Assembly: GCA_021018815.1 (NCBI GenBank)
Contig: JAITYX010000179.1
Location: 1 to 64,000 of the forward strand
Source: Talinum fruticosum
Lineage: Eukaryota; Streptophyta; Magnoliopsida; Caryophyllales; Talinaceae
Length of the DNA stretch: 64,000 bases
Direction of reading: 5' to 3'
This document shows, piece after piece, positions 49,897 to 61,241 of this stretch. The notes beneath the pieces were generated by a model. It worked only from the letters and a program-made list of their open reading frames with translations, had not been told where the DNA came from and ran no database searches. Numbering within the stretch: position 1 is the first letter of the stretch; each line of letters starts with the position of its first letter. A program made the position numbers and the translations under genes.

Positions 49897-51290
49897 TTAC
49901 GAGTCGTCTCTTGATCTAGTTCGATCCGAGTCATGTTCTTCGAGCTGCCTCATTATGAGTTGCTTTCTTCGGCTCTGTCCGAACTCGGCTTCAGCAAAAT
50001 CATCTTCATCTCGACTGAGTTTTAGATATGAGAAGGTTGACTCACTTGTCTTCCCCTGATTTATCTCATTAAAAACAACGTAGATACTTTCTTCCACTTT
50101 GTTAGTTCTTTTGTTAAAGACACGATAAGCTTTACTATGAGATGAGTAACTCAGAAAGATACCTTCATCTAACCGAGCATCAAACTTGTTCAGGTGATCC
50201 TTACCGTTATTGTGAACAAAGCACTTACATCCAAAGGGTTTGAAGTATGAGATGTTGGGCTTCTTTCCCTTGTAAAGCTCGTAGGGAGTTTTCTTCAAGA
50301 TGGGTCCGATGATGCATCTGTTTAGTGTATAGTTTGCTATGTTGGTTGCCTCGGCCTAGAAATAGAAAGGTAGATCATATTCAATCATCATCGTCCTTCC
50401 TATTTCTTCAAGAGTTTGGTTCTTTCTCTCCACTACCCCGTTTTGTTGAGGAGTTACGGGTGCTAAGAAGTTGTGAGAGATACCATTCTTGTCGCGAGAA
50501 CTCTGTAAATTCCGAGTAGTCGTACTCCCTTTTATGGTCATTTTGAATTCTTTTGATATGAGTCCGAGACTCTACTTGAATTTTCCTGCAGAGCTTGTTG
50601 AACTCTATGAGAGCTTCATTTTTATTCTTGAGAAAAAATACCCGGGTAAATCATGAATAATCGTCAACAATTATAAGTACATATGATTTACCTCCAAGAC
50701 TCTTCACAGAGATTTCACCACATAAATCCATATGTAGTATCTCAAGCACTTTGGATGTGAAAACAGTTTTGAGAGGTTTGAAGGAGGATCTAACTTGTTT
50801 CCCTTTTGTACATGCTTCAAAAATTTTATCTTTCTTAAAAGCATAGTTAGGTAAACCTTAGAGTAAACCATGAGAGATGTAAGCTTTTTGATAGTGTGCA
50901 TGCTAACATGACCTAGTCTGCGATGCCATGTCCAAGAATCATCATGCAATGTGCTTTTAAACAAGATAAGTTCGACTTGGGTCGGAAAGAAGAATAGTAT
51001 AGGTGTTACCTGACCTCTTACTCGAGAGCTTAGTTTACGTGGTAGTTGCATCAGAAATATAGTAGTTGGTCCGAGTAAATCTTACCTCTTGACCTTTGTC
51101 ACACAATTGAGAGATGTTCAGCAGATTGTATTTTAGTCCTTTCATAAGATAGGCTGAGCTAACCGGGTTGAATCCTTTTCTAATCTTGCCAATTTCAACT
51201 ATCTTGCCCTTACTATCATCTCCAAAAGTGACTTTGCCTCCTTTAAATTCTTCTAACTCAAAAAACAGTCTTGAATCTCCTGACATGTGG
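49897..51290 (-). pseudogene. Protease C-terminus and integrase of the Sirevirus-like pol
   Basis: Minus strand. 51286-51035: protease/linker (GGKVTFGDDSKGKIVEIGKI, LKYNLLNISQLCDKGQ). 51051-50704: GAG-pre-integrase with SWTWHRRLGHVSMHTIKKLT (zinc-binding His). 50541-50356: integrase core text NFLAPVTPQQNGVVERKNQT with the catalytic Glu. 50298-49897: C-terminal KTPYELYKGKKPNISYFKPF and GCKCFVHNNGKDHLNKFDA. Broken by stops at several points. Confidence 0.87.
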
Positions 51291-52112
51291 TGTGAGCATC
51301 CACTTGTCTAAGTACCAATGACCTTTCGCCTTTTTCTTAGTTACCTGCAAGTCGAAACAATCTTAACCCTTCTCACTTCCTTTAACGAATCAATTAACTC
51401 CCTTTACTATGGTCCTGTTATGAGGAAGAAGACTCTTGGGAACCTAGATTTGAATGACTTTGGGTTTGGTTTGATTCTTAGTCTTCTTTCTAGAAAAGCG
51501 AGTCTATGTCTCTTTCTTTTGAAAATCTTTTCTTTTATAAGCATGTGGAGAAGGTTTTCTCCTATAAACTGGTGCTAGGCTCAGTCCTCCTTTCATTCTT
51601 ATGAATAAGACCATGCTCGGTCTTCCTGAACTTCACGGTTACGGAATCCTTTTTGAAAAGAATTGAGTAGGAATTAAATTCCTCCTCTTCGTTAAAACCA
51701 AGTCCTTCTTTCCTGAAGGAGACACACTGAGATCCTAAAAGCATGTCATGGTCATTTTTGTCTTCTAAGTGACTCGGACTTAGTCTTATTAGTCCGAGTA
51801 CTAGTCTTGAGTTGTTTCAAAGTTAGTCTCGGTTTTTCAATTCATTTTTCAAACATTTGCTCTTAGAAGTAAAAAACTCAAGTTGTTATTTGAACTAAGA
51901 AAAATTAGAATTGGAACTTTTCTTCCAAAGTGTAGATATATTTAGCCAAATCAACTTTGGAGAACTTGAGAAAGTATTCAATTACCTCCTGAGGACTTGT
52001 CTCCTCGGTGTATGCGAGTTGTCGGCATCGACTCAACTTCGGCTTACGAGTCCGTTAGTGCCATCGGACAGGTTTGAGTCATCGAGAATCATCTTCTTCT
52101 TTAGATGAGTTG

Positions 52113-53091
52113 TCATCGCTCCATGTGGCCATCATAACCTTCTTCTTCTTTCTGTCCTTCTTTCTCTTCGGACGAGTCTTTGACTATGTGATCTTTGCTT
52201 CCACATTCAAAATAGCTAGAGTTCTTAGTTAAAGATAACTTTGAAGGGGAAGAATATTTATCTTTTCTGTCCTTTTTATCTTTCTTGTAGAACTCTTCCT
52301 TTGACCTCTTTTCCCATTTCTTATGCTTCATCATTCTTTTGAAGCCTCCGGCAATAAGTGTCATTAGATCCTCTTCCGAGTTTGAGGAACTCGGACTTTC
52401 CCCTCTACCTTCTAAGGCCTTCAACGCAATGTTCTTTTTGTGCTGACCTCATCATCCTCTTTTTCCAGGTGAATTTCATGGGTAAGTAGCTTCCCAATCG
52501 GTTCGTCCGGCTTTAGTTGAGAGAGGTTCCGAGCTTCCTCGATGGTTGTCACTTTGGGACCCCATCTTATCTTTGGTAGACTTCTCAAAATTTTTCTACA
52601 CATTTCTTCATGAGAAATCTTTCTACCTAGAGATTTAAGATTGTTTGTAATCTCGGTGAAGCGAATAAACATCCGAGTGATGTTTTCTTCCGGCTCAATC
52701 TTGAACAGCTCATATTTGTTAAGATATTGTCTTATCTTTTCCTGTTTCACTTAGCTTGTACCTTCGTATGCATTGACAAGAGTGTCCCACACATCTTTGG
52801 TTGTGTCGCAGGCGACACTCTGTTGTACTCTTACGAGTCGATAGCACACATCGGAATGTTCATTGCTTTGAAGTTCTTTCCGAACTTCTCCGACTCTTCA
52901 TTGGTGTACTCGAATTTTTCTTTAGGCATAGATCTTGTTCCTTCTATCTTCATAAGGATGTATTTGCCTTCTTGGATGATGTTCCAGACATCTTCATCGT
53001 TGTCCAATAGAAAGCACTCCATCACTTTCTTCCGAGTGCACGAAGTTTGATCCTTTAAACTTTGGTGGTGCAGTGGAAGATCTTCCTTCAT
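52113..53091 (-). pseudogene. gag of the Sirevirus-like element
   Basis: Three frame-shifted minus-strand blocks. 53091-52831: DNDEDVWNIIQEGKYI. 52750-52421: EKIRQYLNKYELFKIEPEEN and MCRKILRSLPKIRWGPKVTT, typical of the UBN2/copia gag fold. 52424-52113: lysine-rich linker KKDKKDRKDKYSS and a degenerate zinc knuckle FECGSKDHIVKDS that lacks its first and last cysteines. It would form the virus-like particle; this copy cannot. Confidence 0.85.
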
Positions 53092-53175
53092 TGAAGTCTC
53101 AAATGTTACGAGCCATCCGATCTTTAGACCTTTGGATTGTTAGATCCTTCTTGAAAGGCTAGGCTCGATACTAAT

Positions 53176-54651
53176 TGAAGGTTTGCTCCTGGAGAGTCTA
53201 AGTCACCCTAGATGGAGGGGGTAAATAGGGTGATGAGGAAATTTAAACAAACTTAGAATCTTTTTGCTTGGAAGAAGATAAATAGCTCATTACGAGTCTA
53301 GATTGGACTCAGAAAAATATACACTCGTAAATACGTGGAAACCCTCCCGGGGCAAAAAACCACGAGACAGTGCTAATCCAAGCACCAAGTCAAATCCACT
53401 ATTTTGAATCCTCAAAACACAACGGATGACTCTACCAGAATTGTTCCCTTAGACAATTCCTTGCAATGTTTTCCTAGACTCAAAAGTTCCCTTATCTAAT
53501 CTCGTACTTCCTAACCGAGGTAACCTTTACGGTTAGGGACAACTAAGTTGAGTTAATCCTTACAGCTCAGTCAAAGGACCTTACTCAGAAAGTAAGAGAA
53601 GTATGTAATTGATAACAAGACTTTGCAACTCGAGAAAAATATTAAGTACGAGACTTGGAGTTGTAAGTAGAAGATTGAGTGAGTAATGCACTAAGAGAAT
53701 TAGGCGAGTGTATTAATCAATCGTTGCAGCAAAGCTTCAAGTATTGTGAAGTGGCTTCTATTTATAGATGACCAAACAGAGTAGCTGTTGAGCCCGATCT
53801 CTTAACTGAAATCTTCACTAGCCGTTGAAAGGACTTTTACGAGTCACTCGAAAAGATCCGTTGGAGTGTAAACGTTGGGCAACGGCTATTTGCTCGAAAA
53901 GATGTTCCAATCAACTGGTGTTGTCTAAAAAGCAAAGCGGAAACCACCATTGAGCCTAGCATTAGAGTTTTCCAATTTTGGAAACAGACAGCCACGACAC
54001 GGTGTCTAAGTCCTGTCTAAAACTAGCTAAAAGCTGTCTGTTGGTGTTTAACGACTAGAAGTCTGGATGCTTTTGAAATTCAAAAGATATATTTGAATAA
54101 CCTACAAAAGCAAACCACATTGGTTCTCAAAGTATAAAATACTTTGGTCCAAGGTTAGACACAAATAATAATTAAATTACGATAATTAAATACTTAATTA
54201 TCTTCAGCCTAGAAGAGCGAATATGCTAAGTCTAATATTAAATAGGTTCAAGCTTAGCTCGGAAGAACTCCTAGAAAGATCAAGTAGAAGAATATTCAAA
54301 CATAGAAAGTGACCTTGATATGTCAAATAATCATTTGAGGAATAAATTGACTTAGATGAACTCGGTAGAGAAAGACATGGTTCCGAGTTAGCAAACACGG
54401 TTAGTACTTAGAAAAGATGCGTTAAAAGAATTATTTGACCATGCGATGGTTTAAGTATATTGTGAGTAAGTCAGAATACCTTAGTAGAGAAGATATAGAA
54501 CGAGTGATATCCGAAGCACTCAGAACAAAGATGAAAACTTGGATATGAGTTTCTATGAAGCTCGGAATGACTTTCAATCAAAACTCAAGAGAGATAGAAG
54601 TATATACCTGAATCTTCCATAAGATATTTAAAGTTAAAATATGAGTCTTCA
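53176..54651 (-). repeat. 5' LTR (minus strand) of the Sirevirus-like element
   Basis: Plus-strand reading starts TGAAGGTTTGCTCC and ends GAGTCTTCA, next to ACTAC. Close to the partner LTR with scattered differences. Confidence 0.92.
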
Positions 54652-54889
54652 ACTACCAAGAATATGATAAGATTTAGATATTTTAATATATAAATATGAT
54701 TAAGGTACAGATTAAATATAAATTTTTGCACATAACTTAAACTCCCTACAATGTCTACATGCATGTTGACTCTCCGATGGCTCAGAACACCTCATGCGTG
54801 TTGTTGTTCATCCAAGGGCACCAAGAAATAACAAAAAAAGCTGTAACACCCTATTTTTTTGAAGTGTATATATGCCCCTGTCGATCTGA

Positions 54890-55320
54890 ATGGTAAACAC
54901 ATATGTTCATGTGAATAATGGGAAGTTGGCTCTTAGAGTTGTAAAATGTAAGTTTCTAGGTTATTCATTCAAGTTTAAGGGATACCAATTGTGGTGCCCT
55001 AAGACACACAAAATTATTCGGAGTAAGGATGTAACTTTTAATGAAACTGCTATTGTCTTCTAGAGATGACACTCGTTGTTTCCTCTACTTGTACATGTGA
55101 TTAATAAGATATATACTAGTGAGAAGGTGGAGATTGAATTGCCTAATATTGTTCATGGTGCAATTATTATTGATTCCAGTAGGGAGGTTTATGTTGATGA
55201 ACCTATTTCTTATGCAAGTCTCATTCAACCTCAGGCGGCCATAATAGACCGAGAAGAGTTATTAGGAGGCCTATTCGATATGCTGATATTAAGGATAATG
55301 GACTTGTGGCCTAAGCTTTA
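54890..55320 (+). pseudogene. Copia integrase C-terminus
   Basis: HVNNGKLALRVVKCKFLGYS, then FKGYQLWCPKTHKIIRSKDV and TFNET at 54900-55060: the usual FLGY...KGYRLW...RDVTFNE region after the integrase core. An open frame from 55076 continues into the linker before RT. Confidence 0.75.
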
Positions 55321-55372
55321 GTTGTTGCACATGAGACTCCTAAAGCTATGGAATGTTCAACTTATTCAAAGG

Positions 55373-56850
55373 TGAATGTTTGCTTGTTGGAGAGTCTAAG
55401 TCACCCTAGAGGGGGTGAATAGGGTGATGAGGAAATTTAAAAGAACTTAGACAATTTTTGCTAAGAAAGAAATCAATAGCTAAGTCCGAGTCTAGATTGG
55501 ACTTAGAAATGCAAATACTCGAAATACTTGGAAACCCTCCCGGGGCGAGAAAACCACGGACAGTGCTAATCCAAGAACCAAGTCAAATCCACTATTTTGA
55601 ATCCTCAAAATACAAATGACTAACTCTACCAGAATTGCTCCCTTAGATAATTCTTTATAATGTTTTCCTAAACTTAGAAGATCCCTTATCCGATCTAGTA
55701 CTTCCGACTAAGGTAACCTTTACAATCAGGGGCAAGCGAGCTAAGTTAACCCTTACGGCTCAGTCAAGGGACTCCTAAAGAAAGTAAGAGAAGAGTGTAA
55801 ATGATTACAAGACTTTCTTTACAATTCAGAAAATATTAAATACGAGACTTGGAGTTGTAAATAGAAGATTGAGTAAGTAAAGCTCTAAGAGAATTAGGCA
55901 ATGTTTTGATCAACAATTTCAGCAATCTTCAGGTCTTGTGAAGTGGCTTCTATTTATAAATGACCAAGAAGAGTAGGCTGTTGAGTTTGATGGCTGGACT
56001 GAAGTCTTTACTAACCGTTGTAAAGGCTTTTACGAGTCGCTCGAGAAAAGATCCGTTGGAGTGTGAACGTTGGGCAACGGCTATTTACTCCAAAAGGTAT
56101 TCCAATCAACTGGTGTTGTCTGAAAAGTAAGGTGGAAACCACGATTAAGCCTAGCGTTGAAATTTTCCAGTTTTGGAAACAGACGGCCACGACACGGTTT
56201 CGAGTCCTGTCCGAATTGGCTAAAATGGTCTCGCTAGTGTTTAACAGCTAGAAGCCGATTGCTTTTGAGATTCCAAAAGTAGTTAGCCTTGTTTGACTAA
56301 CCTTCAAAAGCAAACCACCTTAGTTCTCAAAGTATAAAATACTTTGGTCCAAGATTAGGCAAAGATAATAATTAAATTTTAGTGATTAAGAGCTTAATTA
56401 TCTTAGGCCTAAAAAGTGGAATATTATGAGTCTAATATCTAATAGGTTCAAAGTCAGCTCAGAATAAATCCTAGAAAGATCAAGTTAAAGGATAATCAAC
56501 GAGTGAGTAAACTTGATCTGTCAAATAATTCTCTAAGAAATAAACCGACTTAGAAGACTGAATTAACACTGTAATTCATTTTACCTTAGCAAGTATAGTC
56601 GGTACTCGGAAAAAGTACATTAAGAGAATTATTTGATCATGTGATGGTTCCGAGTAAATTCGAGTAGGTCGAGAATACCTCGGTAGAAAAGATACCAAAT
56701 AAAGTGCTATTTGAGTCACTCGAACGGTGATGAAAACTTAGCTAGGAGTTTCTATGTAGCTCAGAATGACATGTAATAAAAACTTAAGAGAGATAGAAGT
56801 TTATACCTAAGTCTTTCATAAAATACTTTGAGTTAAGATCCGAGTCTTCA
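55373..56850 (-). repeat. Solo LTR of the Sirevirus-like family inside Copia pol
   Basis: Flanked by the perfect 5 bp duplication AAAGG (55368-55372 and 56851-56855). Starts TGAATGTTTGCTTG and ends CGAGTCTTCA on the plus strand. 1,478 bp, same orientation as the full element. A solo LTR with intact duplication indicates insertion followed by LTR-LTR recombination. Confidence 0.93.
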
Positions 56851-56869
56851 AAAGGCTATCTCATCATGT

Positions 56870-58335
56870 TACGATGTGCCCAAGTTGGTTCTTACTATGC
56901 ACGAAGACATTGAGAGTCTTCATAAGAATTTTACCTGGCATTTGTGTGTCCTACCCAAAGGCCGACGACCCTTAACAGCCAAGTGCATCTACAAGAAGAA
57001 GGAAGGCATAGTTGGGTTCAAGATAAAAGCTGGAAAGCACGTTCGATTGCATATGGTTATAACCAAAAGGAAATTTATCATCCTTCTATTAGAGTGTTTC
57101 TTGCATTTGTTGCTATGTTTGATCTACAATTGGAGGAAATGGATGTTGCATCTACTTTTCTCCATCGGGAGTCGAGAGGAAGAAATATGTATGAAACGAC
57201 CTGAGCGTTTTGAGGTTCATGGTAAGGAACATTGTATATGCTATTGGAAGAAATCCTTGTATTGGCTTAGGTAAGCTCCTAGGCAGTGGTACAAAAGGTT
57301 CTATACTTTTATAATTGTGCATGGTTATATATAGAGTTAATATGACAATTGCGTGTACTTTAAGAAGTTTTTATATGGTTCCTTTGTTTACTTGTTATAT
57401 GTTGATGACATATTGATTGCTTTTAGGGATAAGTCCTTAGTCAACAAGTTAAAATCTCAACTTAGTGAAGAGTTTGACATGAAGGACTTCGGTAAAACTA
57501 AGAAGATATTAAGCATGGAGATTCTTAGAAATTGGAAGGCTCGTAAGATTAACTTGTCTAAAAAGAGTTATATTGAGAAAGTAATTGAAAGGTTCAATAT
57601 GAATGGTTGCAAAGCGGTTGTAACACCTTTTGCTCATATTTCAAATTGTCTTCGAGACTTGTGGCCTAAAATTGAGAAGGATATTACTAATATGTCTAAG
57701 GTTACTTACTCTAGTGTTGTCAATAACTTTATGTATGTTATTGTATGCACTAGACTTGACTTAGCTCATGCAGTGAGTGTTGTGAGCTATTATATGCATA
57801 ATCGGAGTAAGGAGCATTTAGAAGGCTGCGAAATAGATCCTTCGGTATGTAAAGGGTACTATTGATTGAGGTTTGGTGTTTGATAGGAACAAGGTTGCTA
57901 CATGTGATGTTGTAGTGTTCATTGATTTTAATTATGGTAGAGACCTCAATAGGAGGAGGTCTATTTTTGCTATATCTTCATTTTATGGGCTAGTGTTATT
58001 TCTTGGAAAACATATTTGGAAGCTATTGCAGCTCTTTCTAATACGGAAGCTGAACATGTTACTGCTACTGAAGGTGTGAAAGAAGCTCCTTAGTTGAGGG
58101 GTCTTTTAATTGATCTTGGTGTTCAATATGGTGTTACTTGTTGTGTTTTCTAATAGTCGAGTATTATTCATCTCATAGAAAATGGTGTCTATCACTCCAA
58201 GACCAAACATATTAATGTCAAGTTTCCACTATATATATGGGAGATTATAATCAAGAAATTTTATACTTCAAAGAATCCTTTTCTAAAGCTAAGTTCGACC
58301 ATTGCTTGGACTTAGTTGGTGTTCATAGTGTTTGA
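56870..58335 (+). pseudogene. Copia RT and RNase H fragments
   Basis: RT starts with MHEDIESLHKNFTWHL and AKCIYKKKEGIVGFK (56876-57040), shifts frame to LQLEEMDVASTFLH (about 57120-57165), then an open frame from 57353 with FVYLLYVDDILIAFRDKSLV (catalytic YVDD about 57395), FDMKDFGKTKKILSMEI and YMHNRSKEHLEG. RNase H is only partly readable (TEAEHVTATEGVKEAP near 58045; KTKHI-like text near 58200). Confidence 0.83.
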
Positions 58336-58580
58336 TTGCCCTTTGAGGCCCTACACTTCGGGGTACTTTGGTAGAGTGTATGTTTGTTAGGGATTTTTTA
58401 ATCCAAGCTAGAGATTACGGGTATGGCTCAAAGATACACTTAAAAATCACTCCTAAACTTTGGCTTTTGTTGCAACTAGGTCATGCTCAAGGAGAAATGG
58501 GTTGTGCTAAAAACCGACATGAAATTGGGACTCCTAGTAGCCGACACAGGCTGCCCATGGGAAGAATTAAGTCTTAAATT

Positions 58581-59991
58581 TGTAACCACAAGTGCACGAT
58601 GTAGATGTAGCTAGCCGGCAAGCACGGGTTATGTCCACAGAGAGTTATGATTCAAATATCGAAGTTATCTTAAACTTTCTATCTAGGAGAATCAGAAGAG
58701 ATGAGATATATGGTAATTAAACTAATCCTAGAAAGCAACAAAAGGATGCTTGGGTTGTGATTTTAACACTTAATAAACTAACTAATCAAGACAAGCCTAA
58801 ACCTACCCAAGTTTATACAAGTATTTAGCGGTGGTCGGTTGCACCATCAAGACCTAATCTAGCCACACTTTCGAGGGTCATAAGGTAGTCTAGTTATTCT
58901 AATGACCTACTTTCGTGGGTTTAGCCTAACTAGACCACAAAAATAGCAACCTCGGACCTAGCTAAGATTTGGGCTATTTTCATGCCAAAATCCCGACCAT
59001 TCTCTACACACATGCTAACAAATTGGCACCACCTTTTAGTGACAAACTAGTCACCCAAAAATCAAGATGAAAATCCCTTTCGGGCATTTCATCAAACACG
59101 TGGTGGGCACGAGAAATAATTCCAAATAACAAGCATAAACTAGGTGGGTTAGGGCCTAATCGAGATCAATTAGCCATCGGAGAGGCTAATTATAACCAAA
59201 GCAACCAGTTTTAACAACTAATAACCTAAAAGCATTAAATAAATATAAAAACTACACTAAAGAATAAACTAACACAAACCAATTTGAACAAGAACATAAA
59301 CTAGTTAATTAAACTCAAACATGAAAACAAACAATCAATCTAATTTTAATTAACATATAAACTATTAAAAATTAAAATTTTTAAACTAAATTGAACAATC
59401 ATAATAATAAACCTGAAGTGAAGAGGAGAAAGAGAGAAAGAGAAAACTTATGCTTGAATTAAAATTGAAGATTTGAATCCAAAATCCTGTACAAACTCCA
59501 CACTAGTCTCCGGCTAATAGGGTTTTATTTTGGTTAAGTATGAACCTTAGGAGGTCCCCTAAAATCTCTAAAAATTGAACTCCTAAAATTAGAGCCAAAA
59601 TTATCTTTTTATAGTCTGTAAAAACCGAGCAAAAATCGAAGCCGGGTCATCACATGGCGGTGCAAGTCCGCACGGCCTGTAGAAATTGCACTCATGCTTA
59701 TGCAAAGGCTTTGAAAGTTTACATGGGTACCGTGTAGGTCTGCACAGCCATGCAAAAACTGCACTGGTGCTCGTGTGAGTCTACACGATTACGCGAAACT
59801 GCACCGATGCATGTAGACACCATTATCTTCCTCTTTTTGCTTCCTTTTTGGCCCAAACTTTTCCGTATTGGCTTGATTTGATTATTACCTACAAAAGTAA
59901 ATAAGCCAAGTAAAAATCCTCGGAATATATCATTTTACAAGCCAAAAACTAAGTAATAAGGGTATAAATAATGTATTACTTGAACCGAACA
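58581..59991 (-). repeat. Tat/Athila-like LTR relic (minus strand)
   Basis: Minus-strand reading starts TGTTCGGTTCAAG (compare TGTTCGAGC at 10506) and ends CACTTGTGGTTACA. GC-rich GTGCAAGTCCGCACGGCC-type inverted motifs lie at 59650-59815, and a minus-strand TATA box CTATAAAAAG at about 59615. Borders rest on TG...CA tips; no target-site duplication was found. Confidence 0.5.
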
Positions 59992-60929
59992 CCATGTCAA
60001 AGGACATGAACCCATTTCTAGCATAATCCATCTGTTACATTTTGCTTGCTTTGGGAATTTAATGGGTTATCATGATTGAGTATATCTAACCCTATTTTGA
60101 GCGAGTTTCAAGCAATAGAGAGACGTTTTATTCCCTTCCACTATGAAGGCTAGGCTGAGAGACATTGTGATAAAATTTATATTCTCATCATTGATCAAAT
60201 TGTTGTTTCAATTGTGATAATTTGAACTCTCCCTATTATAATGAATTTGTTTGTGCTTTTCGTCCCGGGATTTTTTTCTTACATCGGGTTTTCATGCAAA
60301 ATTCTCTTGTCCATTGATTTATTGCCTTCATTGTTGAGTACTTTTGATTATCATTATCTATATACAAATCGATTCCTTTCAAGTTGCTCTAATTCCTTAA
60401 CAAAAGCTTTACAACGACAAAGTGATATTATACAAATTAGAAGTTGTTTATCTGGAAGATTTATTCTTAATGATTATGTGATCTACCTCGACCTATAAAC
60501 ACAAGGTGCTATGACGATGATCAAGGCAACTAAAGCATTTTTAGAACATCATTGTGCTTCAACTTGCAAATCATTCCACTTGATATAAAGAGTACTTTAG
60601 TTATAGTGAGGTTGAAATTGTATTAGTTGGGGACTTTAGAGTTGAGAGATAACTCCCTTGAACTTAAATTGAAAGGTTAATGGAAATTTTAGCACCTTGA
60701 GAGCAGGAGACTTGGAGATTGTATTGTCCGACCTAACAAAAAGAGTAGTGAGTTTCCTACAGTAGAGGGACTGTGAGCAAGGATTAAGCTTGTTGGAGAA
60801 GCAAACCTCGTTAAAAAATCGACCATGTTTTCTCACGTTTAATTGCTTGTCTTTTACTTTTATAATTTTCAATTTACTTACAATTACCTTATTCACCCTC
60901 TCTCTAAGGTGCGATCCGAACCTTTATAA
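59992..60929. other. Probable LTR relic region
   Basis: Contains GGGACTGTGAGCAAGG and TTATTCACCCTCTCTCTAAG (about 60768-60908), wording typical of the R/U5 end of plant LTRs. No ORF with a domain. Confidence 0.4.
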
Positions 60930-61205
60930 TCACATTTATATCTTTCGTGATACTAAACAAATACTCAAGTTAAACAATTACTAATGATACCTTGGTTATT
61001 TAAATTTATGCTGATTTGACACCTTTTTTTCGGTCTTGGGACCAAACCTTTACCAAATAAATTTGCTAAAAATTAAGAAAACCAAATAAGCTCTTCAAAA
61101 TAAGCAAGAATTTAGACTTCTTTTTTTATATTAAAAACAAGTATGAAGTTAGAGGTAGATTTCTCCTCACCTAATGATTCGGTTCTTACGCTACATATAT
61201 AGGAT
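60930..61205. repeat. Dispersed repeat, copy 2
   Basis: Collinear with 42225-42520 in the same orientation. The copies differ by many small indels, so the duplication is old. Confidence 0.7.
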
Positions 61206-61241
61206 GAAATCTAATCATTTCATTGGCTCCCAATAAGTATA

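Larger units (their letters stand above)
44192..54651 (-). mobile_element. Full-length Sirevirus-like Ty1/copia element with post-pol ORF
   Basis: 10.46 kb between a perfect 5 bp duplication ACTAC (44187-44191, 54652-54656). LTRs of about 1,481 and 1,476 bp. Read on the minus strand: primer site near 53175 (TAGTATCGAGCC), gag, protease, integrase, RT, RNase H, then about 2.4 kb with a further ORF region, a polypurine tract (AAAAGGGGAGAT, about 45686-45673) and 3' LTR. Integrase before RT defines Ty1/copia. Size, long LTRs and an ORF after pol suggest a Sirevirus-like lineage. Frameshifts throughout make it non-autonomous. Confidence 0.93.
54885..58335 (+). mobile_element. Broken Ty1/copia pol (second lineage) split by a solo LTR
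   Basis: Plus-strand Copia fragment lacking recognisable LTRs. The integrase C-terminus (54890-55320) is separated from RT (56870 onward) by the 1,478 bp solo LTR at 55373-56850. gag, protease and the integrase core are missing to the left. Text differs from both other Copia elements, so it is a third lineage. Confidence 0.8.
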
